Under the pieces are notes generated by a model that was given only the letters and a program-made list of their open reading frames with translations, was not told where the DNA came from and ran no database searches. Shown here piece after piece: positions 47,148 through 57,182 of a DNA stretch of 64,000 bases (position 1 is the first letter of the stretch; each line of letters begins with the position of its first letter). The DNA comes from Helicobacter sp. 11S03491-1 (GTDB taxonomy: Bacteria; Campylobacterota; Campylobacteria; Campylobacterales; Helicobacteraceae), in contig NZ_MLAO01000002.1 in NCBI RefSeq assembly GCF_002272835.1, forward strand, positions 156,980-220,979, given 5' to 3'. The translations under genes and the position numbers were made by a program.

Positions 47148-47721
47148 TGTCGATCTTATTTTTAGGGTTTTGTGTAAAACGATTTTGGAGCAAGGAAAAA
47201 TCTCGTGTATGGATAAAAAACTTCAAAGCTTCCATGCAGTGTAGGATTAAAGAAGATATTTGACTTGACTGATTGAGATCGAATTTTCCAAGCACATAAT
47301 CAATAACGTTTTTTTGCTCATCTCTTCCAATGCCAAACCTTAAGCGATAATAATCATTTCCAAAAGCTGTATCAATTGATTTAAGTCCATTGTGTCCTCC
47401 GCTAGAACCTCCTTTTTTGAAACGTATGCAACCTAAAGGTAGGTCTAATTCATCATGAACAACAAAAAGAACCGGTATTTTATAGAAATTTATCATAGGT
47501 GCAATTGCTTGTCCTGAAAGATTCATAAACGTTTGTGGCTTGATCAAAAATGTATCTTGTGTAGGGAACTTCGCTACTTGAGCGTTCAATTTAGGTTGGG
47601 ATTCAAAAGATACCCCTAAATTTGTAGCTAAAGAATCTAAAATATCAAATCCAATATTATGCCTTGTGTGGTCATATTTACTGCCGGGATTTCCTAATCC
47701 GGCAATTAAAAGAGAGGACAT
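47137..47721 (-). CDS. pth: Peptidyl-tRNA hydrolase
   Basis: Recycles peptidyl-tRNA released from stalled ribosomes. GLGNPGSKYDHTRHNIGFDI carries the catalytic His (~20); FLIKPQTFMNLSG and VVHDELDLPLG supply the conserved Asn and Asp; GGSSGGHNGLKSI binds substrate. 194 residues. Four bases separate it from rplY. Confidence 0.97.
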   Translation of the reverse strand: MSSLLIAGLGNPGSKYDHTRHNIGFDILDSLATNLGVSFESQPKLNAQVAKFPTQDTFLIKPQTFMNLSGQAIAPMINFYKIPVLFVVHDELDLPLGCIRFKKGGSSGGHNGLKSIDTAFGNDYYRLRFGIGRDEQKNVIDYVLGKFDLNQSSQISSLILHCMEALKFFIHTRDFSLLQNRFTQNPKNKIDNDF

Positions 47722-47725
47722 TAGA

Positions 47726-48262
47726 TTACTTGGCTTTGATCACGCCCACAACAGCAACAGATGGATTTTCGATTATTTTAACTTCAGTAGTTTGCACTAG
47801 ATCTCTAACAAGCACAGAATCGCCTACATCAAGTTTTGAGACATCAATATCATAGCTTGAAGGAAGTTTTTCAGGCGCAGCTTCAACACTGATACGTCTT
47901 TTAGAGAAAAGCAAAACGCCCTTATTTTTTAATCCTACAGGAGTCCCACTAATTTTTACAGGAATTTTATATTTTGCAACTATCCCTTTTTGTGCTAAAA
48001 GTAAATCTACATGTAGAATATTGCCGGTTACAGGGTCTTTTTGGTATTCTTGAACGACCACATCTATAGTTTGAGAATTAATTTTGACAGGGAATATTAA
48101 GGAATTTTTGGTTTTTATGGTTTTTATAAATTCATTGGTTTTAAAAGCGCAATGAATATTCGTAGCCCCTTTGCCATAAATATTGGCAATTAGATAACCA
48201 TCATTCCTCAAGGCTTTTGTATTTGCCTTTGAAATACTCTCTCTAATTTTTCCTTCTAACAT
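47726..48262 (-). CDS. rplY: Ribosomal protein bL25 (Ctc family)
   Basis: 5S rRNA-binding ribosomal protein in the long TL5/Ctc form: an N-terminal L25 domain (~1-90; [35 protein letters not shown]) and a C-terminal beta domain (~95-178; [20 protein letters not shown]). 178 residues. Same place as in H. pylori, between tal and pth. Confidence 0.95.
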   Translation of the reverse strand: MLEGKIRESISKANTKALRNDGYLIANIYGKGATNIHCAFKTNEFIKTIKTKNSLIFPVKINSQTIDVVVQEYQKDPVTGNILHVDLLLAQKGIVAKYKIPVKISGTPVGLKNKGVLLFSKRRISVEAAPEKLPSSYDIDVSKLDVGDSVLVRDLVQTTEVKIIENPSVAVVGVIKAK

Positions 48263-48346
48263 TTTTAGTCCTTATTGTTTTTTGATAAAATTAAAACCCT
48301 TATTCTAACTGAATATGGCTTAAAATTCCCAAAATATTTCAAATTA

Positions 48347-49330
48347 TTAAATAGAACTTAGCAAATCCTCAAAAGATTTAACAAATGCCTCTAAACCTTC
48401 TTGCATTAAAGATTGGTATAATTTCTCAATATCAACTCCGGCATTTTGGATTTCTTGAAGTTGTTGTGAGATATATTGGGTATCCGGAGGGATTTGGAGG
48501 GTATGATTTTTTTCTTCCATATAAGCTTTGATTGTATCTAGAGGAGCGGTATTGATGGTATGGGGCAAAAGAAGTGCTTTGAGATAATAAGTCTTAGGCA
48601 AATGATTGCCTTTTACACCTGTGGAAGCAAAAAGAGTTCGCGTGAGAATATCTTGATTTTTTTCTATTAAATTGTAACATTCCATAGCATTGTAAATACC
48701 TAGTTTTGATTGCAAGTCGGGAAACTTCTCCAGTTGCGGATCGCTGATGCGATCAAATCTTGAAACAAAAACGCTAATGACGCTGCGAGTATGTTTTGAT
48801 TGAGGACTTTTTCGTGCATTCTCAAACACATTAGAGCATTCTTGAGCTTGTTGAGGCGAAAAGATGAGGGTGGCATTGATAGGGATACCAATTTTTAAAA
48901 GTTCATACATGACTTCATATCCTGCTTGTGTGGCTGGGACTTTTATCATAACATTGGGCATATTGATAGTATCAAAAAGTCTTTTGCCCTCATCAATGCT
49001 TTTGGAGACATCTTGACTTAAAAGCGGATCAATTTCAATGCTAATATAACCATTATCCTGATTGTCTTCCCATAAAGGTTTCAATATATTTGCTGCTTTT
49101 TTAACATCAGCAATAGCAAGTGTCTCATAGATATTTTTGGGATTTTGATTTTTGAGGGAAGCTATTTGAGCTTTGTAAGCCGGAGATTTCAGAATAGAAT
49201 TTGCAAAAATACTTGGATTGCTTGTTGCCCCATCAATAAATTGTAAAAGAGATGGAAATTCATGATCCAGAAAGTCTCTCTCAATAAAATCACACCATAA
49301 ACTAAAATTAGAAAACTTTGAAACACTCAT
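48347..49330 (-). CDS. tal: Transaldolase
   Basis: Pentose phosphate pathway enzyme of ~327 residues. VMIKVPATQAGYEVM contains the Schiff-base Lys; DGATSNPSIFANSI, NATLIFSPQQAQEC and FVSRFDRISDPQL are family motifs. It starts ATGAGTGTTTC after a short 51-base gap from murE. Confidence 0.96.
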   Translation of the reverse strand: MSVSKFSNFSLWCDFIERDFLDHEFPSLLQFIDGATSNPSIFANSILKSPAYKAQIASLKNQNPKNIYETLAIADVKKAANILKPLWEDNQDNGYISIEIDPLLSQDVSKSIDEGKRLFDTINMPNVMIKVPATQAGYEVMYELLKIGIPINATLIFSPQQAQECSNVFENARKSPQSKHTRSVISVFVSRFDRISDPQLEKFPDLQSKLGIYNAMECYNLIEKNQDILTRTLFASTGVKGNHLPKTYYLKALLLPHTINTAPLDTIKAYMEEKNHTLQIPPDTQYISQQLQEIQNAGVDIEKLYQSLMQEGLEAFVKSFEDLLSSI

Positions 49331-49381
49331 GATGATTCCTTTTTTTGATATTTTAACTTATTTGAGATAGAAATTTTCTTT

Positions 49382-50716
49382 TTAATTGATTTTGAGATAT
49401 TCTTGAACAATTTTTCTATCATCAAAATAAACTTTTTTCTCTCCAATAATTTGATAAGTTTCATCACCTTTGCCCAAAATAAGGAGAACTTCATCAGGAG
49501 ACAATGCTTGCATAGCTTGATGAATGGCTTTTTTTCTGTCAGGTTCAACGATGATAGAATGAGTTGTCCGGGAAGGAATACCCTTTAGAATATCTCCTAT
49601 GATTGCTTGAGGATCTTCAGATCGAGGGTTGTCTGATGTGATGTAGATTTTTTGGGCATAGTTATAAGCGCACTCTCCCATTTTTGGACGTTTGCTTTTG
49701 TCTCTATCCCCACCTGCTCCAAAAACAACAGAAATTTTTTTTGATTTGAAACTTTCAAAGATTTGTTTCATGCCATCATGAGTGTGTGCAAAATCTACAA
49801 TAATTAAGGGAGATTGAGAAACTACTTCCATCCTGCCCTCTACCCCTCCAAAATTTTCCAAAGCTTTAGTAATTGTATCTAAGGATTCTTTTGTAACACA
49901 TTGGACACAAGCTATGGCTGCTAAAATATTGTAGAGATTATGCAAGCCATACAATGAAGAATCAATCAAGGCTTCTTGAAAATGAGCTTGTGTTAAATTT
50001 TCTTTCCAAATAATATGGGCATGAATGCCCTGAGTTAGCGAATATGCCGTTGTGCTTAGATTGGTTTTTGAGCTAATGGCATAACCATAAGCATTTATGG
50101 GGTTAAATAATGCTTTAGATTCATCACGATTGATGATTTTTAATGTTTCATCTGCAAAAAAACTATTTTTAATGCGGACATATTCTTGAAGAGTTTTGTG
50201 ATAATCCAGATGATCGCTTGTGATATTTGTTAAGATTTTGGCATAAAATTCCAGCCCTTGGGTACGTTTTTGTTCAATAGCATGTGAGCTTACTTCCATG
50301 ACAAAATATTCACATTTTAGAGAAGCTGCTTGATCAATATCCTCATAAAGTTCCAAAATACCGGGTGTTGTAAGTCCCTTTGATTTGAGTTTTTTATCAT
50401 TAGCGAAAAACCCGCGTGTACCAAGTAGAGCAACTGAATAACCCATATCCAATAAAATAGAGTAAATAATCGCAGCTGTTGTTGTTTTGCCATTAGTTCC
50501 TGTGATGCCAATAAGTTTTGGGGTGAGGGAAAAATACTTTGGCAATTCCTCTGCTTGGAGTATGTCTAAGTGATGTTGTTTGATTGTATCAACAAAGTAG
50601 GAGTTTTGTTTGGTGTGGACAAATAAACTATCGGGTTCTTCAATAGCGATTCTGGAATCATCTGTGAGAAAATGATAGGTTTTGTTATGAAAATTAATTT
50701 GTTTTTGTATTTTCAC
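49382..50716 (-). CDS. murE: UDP-MurNAc-tripeptide ligase MurE
   Basis: Mur ligase adding meso-diaminopimelate to UDP-MurNAc-L-Ala-D-Glu. ATP loop GITGTNGKTTTAA (~76-88), central-domain TNITSDHLDYHKTLQEY and DNPRSEDPQ, the DAP-recognition motif. The frame is open to 50764, but VKIQKQINFHNKTYHFL matches the usual MurE N-terminus, so GTG 50716 is preferred, giving 444 residues and a 23-base overlap with the preceding gene. Confidence 0.95.
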   Translation of the reverse strand: MKIQKQINFHNKTYHFLTDDSRIAIEEPDSLFVHTKQNSYFVDTIKQHHLDILQAEELPKYFSLTPKLIGITGTNGKTTTAAIIYSILLDMGYSVALLGTRGFFANDKKLKSKGLTTPGILELYEDIDQAASLKCEYFVMEVSSHAIEQKRTQGLEFYAKILTNITSDHLDYHKTLQEYVRIKNSFFADETLKIINRDESKALFNPINAYGYAISSKTNLSTTAYSLTQGIHAHIIWKENLTQAHFQEALIDSSLYGLHNLYNILAAIACVQCVTKESLDTITKALENFGGVEGRMEVVSQSPLIIVDFAHTHDGMKQIFESFKSKKISVVFGAGGDRDKSKRPKMGECAYNYAQKIYITSDNPRSEDPQAIIGDILKGIPSRTTHSIIVEPDRKKAIHQAMQALSPDEVLLILGKGDETYQIIGEKKVYFDDRKIVQEYLKIN

Positions 50717-51326
50717 TTTGTTTTTCAACCGCCTTCCGGAGAATCTCATTGATCTTTTTATCATAAGCTGTGATATTGTGCATATTTTCTATATAGTTGA
50801 TAGACATTTCATAAAAGTCATTTTCTACCAAAAGATCTAAAAAATCATAAAAGTCATTTTTGTTTGTAAAGACAATTTTGGTGCTAAACATCAAATTTTG
50901 AAATGTTTCTTTGAAGTTGTGATTTTGACACATTTTTTTAAAGTCTTTGTACAATATCCCATCAATACTATCAGCCTTAGTAGCATCTTCATCATAAAGC
51001 AAGCCGGACATTTTGTTGAGTCCTGCATCGAAAGAATGGATAAGTTCCAGGATTTGTTTTTGTATTTTTGCTTTTGCAGATCGGGGCTGGGTATTTGACA
51101 TTGTTTGATAAAGATCATGGAGTCCATGGGCTTCTTTTGGAAAATCTATTGCCATATCAGAGAGCAGAAGTCCAATTTTAGCATTCAAATCATCTTTATC
51201 AAGAAGAAGAGCATCTGAAAAAAATCCTAAGGCAAGCTTATAGTCGCCATTTATAAATGCTTTAAACCCTCTGTGAATCAGGGTTCTTTTTTGGGGATTA
51301 TTATTGATTTGAAATCTGGTCTCCAT
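50694..51326 (-). CDS. Small TPR-like conserved hypothetical protein (HP1493 position)
   Basis: 210 residues with one clear TPR-like helical hairpin (HRGFKAFINGDYKLALGFFSDALLLDKDD, ~18-46) and further helical repeats; no signal peptide or TM segment. Conserved between nfu and murE in Helicobacter. Probably a protein-interaction partner; function unknown. Nine bases after nfu. Confidence 0.85.
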   Translation of the reverse strand: METRFQINNNPQKRTLIHRGFKAFINGDYKLALGFFSDALLLDKDDLNAKIGLLLSDMAIDFPKEAHGLHDLYQTMSNTQPRSAKAKIQKQILELIHSFDAGLNKMSGLLYDEDATKADSIDGILYKDFKKMCQNHNFKETFQNLMFSTKIVFTNKNDFYDFLDLLVENDFYEMSINYIENMHNITAYDKKINEILRKAVEKQSENTKTN

Positions 51327-51334
51327 AGGATTCC

Positions 51335-51610
51335 TTAAAACCCTTGATGATCATTTTCTTGACCATGAGGGATATTAATCACTTCAATATCAGGATGGAT
51401 ATCTTCTTTGAGTTGTTTTTCTATCCCATGTTTGAGTGTATTTGCACTGCTTGCACAGCTTTTGCACGCGCCTTCAAGACGGACATATACTTTTGCATTT
51501 TTGATCCCCAATATGGTAATATCACCTCCATCTGTTGTGAGCATAGGGCGAATTTTTTGAATCGTGTTTTCTACAGGTTTTTGGAGTTCTTGATCGCTAA
51601 ATGGAAACAT
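51335..51610 (-). CDS. NifU C-terminal-domain (Nfu) iron-sulfur scaffold
   Basis: 91-residue Nfu-type protein that transiently holds and passes Fe-S clusters: IRPMLTTDGGDITILG and the cluster-binding CKSC in LEGACKSCASSANTLK. First gene of the operon running to lptG. Confidence 0.93.
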   Translation of the reverse strand: MFPFSDQELQKPVENTIQKIRPMLTTDGGDITILGIKNAKVYVRLEGACKSCASSANTLKHGIEKQLKEDIHPDIEVINIPHGQENDHQGF

Positions 51611-51774
51611 CTTTTACCTCCGTTTTTAATCTCAAACCATTTATACCATAATTTTTTAGTTAAAAGCTTTATGCCTATCTTAAATAATGCAATTATAATA
51701 TAGAATATAAAATACTCCATCATAGAATATTATACAATTGATAAATTATCATATTAATGAGTTTGGTTTGAAAA

Positions 51775-51796
51775 AGCTACATCCGCAGACGTAGCT
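51775..51796 (-). terminator. Terminator hairpin downstream of the FrpB-like receptor
   Basis: On the minus strand AGCTAC-10 bases-GTAGCT is followed by TTTTC, ~120 bases after the receptor stop. A second hairpin with one mismatch (ATGCnAGGA / TCCTnGCAT, 51884-51905) lies right behind the stop codon. The rest of 51611-51917 shows no gene. Confidence 0.5.
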
Positions 51797-51917
51797 AGGA
51801 CTCTTATGTGTTGATATACAAAGGAATTCTCCAATACCCTCAAAACATAATCATCCGGTGCGATATTTATCTTAGGGTTTAGAATGCAAGGAAAAATCCT
51901 CGCATATTTTATGATGA

Positions 51918-54107
51918 TTAGTATTTATAACTCAAGGTAAGTTTAGCATTAAATCCCCCATCAATATCATTGGTTTTGTTATAAGGAGTGCTATAAAAAG
52001 CATTGGTAATATTATAGAGTCCTAATGTTATGTTGAACCCATCCGACTTTTTTTCAGGTACCCAAGAAATATAGAGATCATGGACATTAAAGGCCGGTTT
52101 AGATTGTGAAGAATCTTTATAAGATGTGTAAAATAAGCTATTCCACCCTGCAATTACTTCAAGATAATCAAAGAAATACTCTACATTTAGTGTATATTTA
52201 TCTCCGGAATAAGGAGAAATATAATAAGGGATAATGTCATTTCCTATATTTTTTCCTTCAGTGCTTTTTGTCCAGTTTGGTTTGAATTTGTAATTTGTAT
52301 AGCCAAATGAAAGCCCTAAATTATAGATAGAACCTCTAAGGGCTATTTCTGCTCCATTGATTTTAACCCCTCCGGTATTGAAATGTTGCTTGCTTTGACC
52401 ACTGGTCCCTGCACGATAGGCAATAAGATTTTGATATTGGGAATGAAAAAATTTCCCTACAAATCCTATGCTAAAAGCATCTGTAAAACTTTGTCTCCAG
52501 TCAATCCCTATTTCATAATTTTCTCCTGTTTCGGGCTTGAGTTTGGAATTTTTGGTAGCAGGTTCTCCATTTAAGAAGATACCTTCTAAAACATCAGGAC
52601 CTCTAAAAAGTTGTGTCCAGTTAGCAAAAGCTCCTAAGCCAAATGGGGCTTTGTAACTAATACCTACAGCTCCCAGAGGATGATGGTATATATTTTTGAA
52701 CCCATCACTTTTAAGATTGTAATAATCATAGCGAAATCCCGGAGTGATCTGAATATCTCCGATTTTAGTAGCAATTTTAAGATTATATTCCAGCCAACCT
52801 GATAGATTTGTAGCAATATCATCGGGGATTTCTTGTCCCCAAAGTATAGCTTGTTTTTTAGTATCAGAAGAACCATCGGCATTGAGTTGTTTGGCATCAA
52901 TTTGAGCTTTTGTGCCTGCATGTTGGAAAGTAGAATACCATTCGTATCCATAGGCAATTGTATGGGTAAAAATCCAAGTATGAAAGGTATTTTTCAAGGC
53001 ACTCTTCCATCCAATATTAGTTGTAGATAAGTCCCATATAGGGATGCGATTATTATCGGGTTTAGAAGTTGAAGTTGAGCTTTCGGTATTACTTTTGATA
53101 TTTCCGGAAGTAAAAATAGTGCTTGGTTCAAAATCAATTTTATAACGCACAATATTAGTATAGAGATTAGAATCCAAATCAAAACCTCCGGAATTAAAAT
53201 GATAGGCTAGGGTATGAGTATTTCTGGATGAGATAGTGGGGTATCTTTGTTGTCCTTTGATTTTTTTGGTTTGGGGATCTTGATAATAAGCTGCAAATTC
53301 ACCTCTCCAGGGATATTTGCCATCATATTGGAGATGTTCTGTAGAAAACATAAGGTGATGAGAGGGAGAAAAGTTTAATTTTGCTTTGATGAGTGAGTTG
53401 ATAACTTGACCATCCCCGCCAATCTGAAATACTGCTCCTTTAGGTGTGGATGTCTCCTTGTCGATACTTGCAATACCGGGAAATTCTTTGCCATTATAAG
53501 GAGCGCTTTTTCCATAAGTGTGGCTTCTATGATTGACATAACCCAAGAGTTCAAGTTTTTCCCAAGCTCTTCCATAAAGCATAATAGATTTTTGCCATTC
53601 ACGATTGTTGGTTGCATACCCGGTACGAATTTTGAAACCAAAATCCTGATTTTCTCTGAGTAAATCAGCAGCATCAATACTCTTGAACGCCACAGATCCG
53701 CCAAGTGCCCCTGAATTGCCTACAACAGTATTGGTCCCCACTGCAATATCAACAGCTTTGAGGATATCAGGATCAATGAGGAGATTAGAGTTGTGATGAA
53801 AAATGATCCCCTTTTGTCTGGCTCCATCAATAGTAACATTGAGAGCATCTTGATTGAGTCCTCGCATTTGTATTCTTTGGGCTGTGGCGCTAGAGCCTCC
53901 GACACTAACACCGGGTAAATCTCTCATCAAATCTTTTAAAAGGCCCGGTTGTTTCAATTGAATCATATTTGAATCAATCTGATCTAAATGTGAAGAAATA
54001 GTTTCTATACGATTGAGTTGGTATTCTTTTTCTTTTGATTGATCTGCAAATATATCTTGGATTGTTAATATACTCATCCCTAATATTGCATATGTTTTTA
54101 ATCCCAT
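51918..54107 (-). CDS. FrpB-type TonB-dependent receptor
   Basis: Outer-membrane iron/heme/nickel-class receptor of 729 residues. A signal peptide (1-~21) is followed by a plug with LLKDLMRDLPGVSVGGSSAT, RIQMRGLNQDALNVTIDGAR, IIFHHNSNLLIDPDILKAVD and GNSGALGGSVAF, all typical of the FrpB group, then a large barrel ending LTLSYKY. A near-perfect Fur palindrome sits 23 bases upstream of the start. Helicobacter FrpB proteins take heme, haemoglobin or nickel complexes; which applies here is unknown. Monocistronic. Confidence 0.92.
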   Translation of the reverse strand: MGLKTYAILGMSILTIQDIFADQSKEKEYQLNRIETISSHLDQIDSNMIQLKQPGLLKDLMRDLPGVSVGGSSATAQRIQMRGLNQDALNVTIDGARQKGIIFHHNSNLLIDPDILKAVDIAVGTNTVVGNSGALGGSVAFKSIDAADLLRENQDFGFKIRTGYATNNREWQKSIMLYGRAWEKLELLGYVNHRSHTYGKSAPYNGKEFPGIASIDKETSTPKGAVFQIGGDGQVINSLIKAKLNFSPSHHLMFSTEHLQYDGKYPWRGEFAAYYQDPQTKKIKGQQRYPTISSRNTHTLAYHFNSGGFDLDSNLYTNIVRYKIDFEPSTIFTSGNIKSNTESSTSTSKPDNNRIPIWDLSTTNIGWKSALKNTFHTWIFTHTIAYGYEWYSTFQHAGTKAQIDAKQLNADGSSDTKKQAILWGQEIPDDIATNLSGWLEYNLKIATKIGDIQITPGFRYDYYNLKSDGFKNIYHHPLGAVGISYKAPFGLGAFANWTQLFRGPDVLEGIFLNGEPATKNSKLKPETGENYEIGIDWRQSFTDAFSIGFVGKFFHSQYQNLIAYRAGTSGQSKQHFNTGGVKINGAEIALRGSIYNLGLSFGYTNYKFKPNWTKSTEGKNIGNDIIPYYISPYSGDKYTLNVEYFFDYLEVIAGWNSLFYTSYKDSSQSKPAFNVHDLYISWVPEKKSDGFNITLGLYNITNAFYSTPYNKTNDIDGGFNAKLTLSYKY

Positions 54108-54129
54108 ATTATGAAACTCCTTTTTATAA

Positions 54130-54160
54130 TTTAAAAATGATATTGTTTATCATTTTTAAA
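54130..54160. promoter_or_regulatory. Fur-type operator upstream of FrpB-like gene
   Basis: Thirteen-base perfect arms TTTAAAAATGATA / TATCATTTTTAAA with a 5-base centre. The core ATGATA-n5-TATCAT matches the classic Fur box geometry, just upstream of a TonB receptor start. Confidence 0.7.
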
Positions 54161-54487
54161 TTTATACTACAAATAAAATTAATTTATTATCAAAAAACTT
54201 TCATTTTTATGAACATATATCTAATATTATGTTAAGATTTTATGAATTAAATGAGATAAATCTCAAATTTTTTATTTATACAATATAAATAAATAAAAAA
54301 TATTTTTACGGATATTTTAAAAATTAATTTGCTTTTTAGAAATATTATTTAGATTTTATATACAATAATTTTTTTCTTAATAAAAATATTTTCTATCAAT
54401 AATTTATATATTCTTATAAAGTATCTAAATATTTAATGTCTTAGATGTAAAATAAAAATATTTCCAAAAAATAAGGAGAAAAATATC
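54161..54487. other. AT-rich divergent promoter region (receptor / poxB)
   Basis: Over 300 bases, more than 80 percent A+T by eye, no open frame. It must hold promoters for the minus-strand receptor and the plus-strand pyruvate oxidase gene, whose ribosome site AAGGAG lies at ~54473-54478. Confidence 0.5.
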
Positions 54488-56206
54488 ATGAAAGTTGCTG
54501 AAGTGATTGTTGAGGTTTTGGCACAAGCAGGTGTGCAAAGATGTTATGGAATTGTTGGAGATACGCTAAATCACTTTAGTGATGCTATCTATCATAATAA
54601 GAAAATCAAATGGGTGCATGTCAGGCATGAAGAAACAGGTGGGTTTGCCGCAGGAGCAGATGCGCTTATTAGCCAAAAGCCTACAGCTTGTGCAGGATCT
54701 TGTGGTCCGGGAAGTTTGCATTTTATTAATTCATTGATGGACGCAACGCGAAATCGTGCCCCTGTAGTGTTAATAGCTTCTCAATTAGAAATCGGCAATT
54801 TGGGGACAAGTTTTCCTCAAGAAGTTGATTTTAAAACAATCTACGGGAGTTTTTGTGTGTATTGTGAGCAGATTAATATCCCCGCACAAGCGCAATACAT
54901 CACAACAATGGCTGTTCAAAATGCCATCAATAAAAGAGGTGTGGCTGTTGTGATTATGCCTGTGAATATAAGTGTCCAATCTGCCCGTTATGATCCAAAT
55001 ATGAAGATTCATATCCCTCACCCTATTTTTTGTCCTAATTCTCAAGAAATTCAAGAAATTTCCAAAATATTATCCAATGGAAAAAAAGTAGCCATATATG
55101 CAGGAGCCGGTGTAGAGGGTGCTCATGATGAGTTGATTGATCTGGCCAAAAAAATCAAAGCTCCCATCGGTCATAGCGCTCGTGCTAAAGATTTTGTAGA
55201 ATATGATAATCCTTATAATATGGGTATGACAGGACTTGTGGGTATTAAATCAGGGTTTGACATGATGAATGAATGTGATACTTTATTAGTTTTGGGTTCA
55301 GATTTGGCTTGGAGACAATTTTATCCTCAAAAAGCCACAATCATTCAAGTTGATAATGACCCCACTCATTTAGGGCATCGTTGCAATCCAAAATTGGCTG
55401 TTTTAGGAGACATTAAACATACTTTAGAGAAACTGCTTCAGGTCGTAGAGGAAAAGAGTGATACTTTGTTTTTAGATCATTGTTTGAAAATAAAACAAGA
55501 AGCTCATGAAAAAAGACTCAAAGATATTCAGGCTTCTTGTGATGAATTGATTCACCCTCAAGTTTTAACCGGTTTGATTGATCAATATGCCTGTGAAGAT
55601 GCTCTTTTTAGTGCAGATGGAGGATCTCCTATGGTATGGGCTTTGCGTTATATTCAAGCAACCAAGGATCGTAGGATTTTTACTTCTTTGTTGCATGGGA
55701 CTATGGCGAATGCTATGCCAATGGCTTTGGGATTAAAAAAGGCTTTTCCGAATCGTCAAGTGATTTCTTTTTCAGGAGATGGAGGATTGGCAATGTTATT
55801 AGGAGATCTACTCACAGCTATTCAAGAAAATATTCCTATTAAAGTAGTTGTTTTTAACAATGCATCATTGAATTTCGTTGAGCTTGAACAAAAAGTAGAG
55901 GGTCTTTTGGACAATTATACAGATCTCAAAAACCCTTCTTTTGCAGCGCTTGCTCAAGCTATAGGGTTTGAAGCTCAAAGAGTCGAAAAAAATTCTGAGT
56001 TACAAGAGGCTCTTAGAAGATTTTTAGATACAACCAAGCCCGCGTTGCTTGATGTAGTTGTAAATCCTAAAGAACTTGTCATGCCTCCAAAGGTAGAATT
56101 TTCTGAAGTAGCCAATTTTGCTCTTTATTCGGCAAAAGCCTTGATAGCAGGTCGTGCAAGCGATGTTGAAGAATTGATTAAAACTAATATCAAGCATTTG
56201 ATATGA
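54488..56206 (+). CDS. poxB: Thiamine-diphosphate pyruvate:quinone oxidoreductase (PoxB-like)
   Basis: 572-residue ThDP/FAD enzyme oxidising pyruvate to acetate and CO2 with electrons passed to quinone. PYR domain GIVGDTLNHFSDA and catalytic Glu in VRHEETGGFAAGADA; central FAD domain with VAIYAGAGVEGAHDEL; PP-domain GDGGLAMLLGDLL...FNNASLNFVE. The C-terminal ~25 residues (ALIAGRASDVEELIKTNI) could be the lipid-activated amphipathic tail. Acetolactate synthase is less likely given length and PoxB-like SGDGG region. Unlinked to other pyruvate genes here. Confidence 0.88.
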   Translation: MKVAEVIVEVLAQAGVQRCYGIVGDTLNHFSDAIYHNKKIKWVHVRHEETGGFAAGADALISQKPTACAGSCGPGSLHFINSLMDATRNRAPVVLIASQLEIGNLGTSFPQEVDFKTIYGSFCVYCEQINIPAQAQYITTMAVQNAINKRGVAVVIMPVNISVQSARYDPNMKIHIPHPIFCPNSQEIQEISKILSNGKKVAIYAGAGVEGAHDELIDLAKKIKAPIGHSARAKDFVEYDNPYNMGMTGLVGIKSGFDMMNECDTLLVLGSDLAWRQFYPQKATIIQVDNDPTHLGHRCNPKLAVLGDIKHTLEKLLQVVEEKSDTLFLDHCLKIKQEAHEKRLKDIQASCDELIHPQVLTGLIDQYACEDALFSADGGSPMVWALRYIQATKDRRIFTSLLHGTMANAMPMALGLKKAFPNRQVISFSGDGGLAMLLGDLLTAIQENIPIKVVVFNNASLNFVELEQKVEGLLDNYTDLKNPSFAALAQAIGFEAQRVEKNSELQEALRRFLDTTKPALLDVVVNPKELVMPPKVEFSEVANFALYSAKALIAGRASDVEELIKTNIKHLI

Positions 56207-56298
56207 TTGGTTTATGACGCCAAAATCAGTATTCTATCTTTAAGTTTTGATTGGATATAGTTGCATAATCCTAAAAATTTTGAGATAATGGAGATTAT

Positions 56299-57182
56299 TT
56301 GAATTTTATAAACATTTTATATTTGATGAGAATCCATCAGTATATCAAGAATTTTTTTATTTTTTTACCTGCATTTTTTAGCTTTAAAATTTTTGATATG
56401 CACAGTCTCAGTTATGCTTTTTTCGCTTTTATCTCATTTTGTTTGTGCGCCAGTGCTATTTATATTTTTAATGATATTATTGATGCTCCCCAAGATAGGC
56501 ATCATCCAAGTAAGTGCCACCGCCCGATTGCAGCAGGAAAAATCACTCCAAAAATGGGATCAGGGATTGCCCTGATACTTTTGCTTTGCGGGGGGGGGGG
56601 GCAATATTATGGATACCTCAAACAATATATCTTATTAGTTTATATATTCTTATTAATCTTTTTTATACTTTTAAGCTAAAACATATCCCCATTTTAGATA
56701 TTTTTATCATCGCAAGTGGTTTTGTAATCCGTTTATTTGTTGGGGCAATTGCCATTGGAGTAGGGTTGTCTGAATGGATTATTGTGATGACTTTTTTGTT
56801 GGCATTGTTTTTAGCGCTTGCAAAAAGACGTGATGATTTGATTTTACATGAAAGCAATGGCAAAAAAATGCGCAAAGTAATGGATGGTTATAATAAACAA
56901 TTCTTAGATATTGCTATTAGTATCAGCGCTTCTGTTGTAATGATTGCCTATATTTTATGGAGCGTTTCTTCGGAGGTAAAGGCCAGACTTCATAGTGATT
57001 ATTTGTATCTGACGAGCATATTTGTATTAGCAGGGATTTTTCGCTATATGCAAATTATTTTTGTAGATCAAAAAAGCGGGAGTCCTACTAAAATTATTCT
57101 AAAAGATAGATTTTTACAAATCGTAGTTATAGCGTGGTTGTTAAGTTTGGTTGTTTTGATATATTTTAAAGGAGATTTTTAA
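56299..57182 (+). CDS. UbiA-family polyprenyl-phosphate phosphoribosyl-type transferase, phase-variable (OFF)
   Basis: Membrane prenyltransferase related to decaprenyl-phosphate phosphoribose synthases (Rv3806c/NoeC type). The N-terminal frame from TTG 56299 (GGAG upstream) encodes MRIHQYIKNFFIFLPAFFSF and the Mg-binding NDIIDAPQDRHHPSKCHRPI. After a G12 tract it runs to a stop at 56679. The second half (ILDIFIIASGFVIRLFVGAI..., to 57182) is in the next frame. With 13 or 10 Gs a normal 294-residue protein results, so the gene is OFF as sequenced. First gene of a polyprenyl-sugar operon; next ATG immediately follows the stop (TAAATG). Confidence 0.85.
56590..56601 (+). repeat. Poly-G tract (G12) in UbiA-like gene
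   Basis: Twelve Gs within codons LLC-GGGG between two TM helices. +1 or -2 restores the full frame; present length OFF. Confidence 0.93.
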
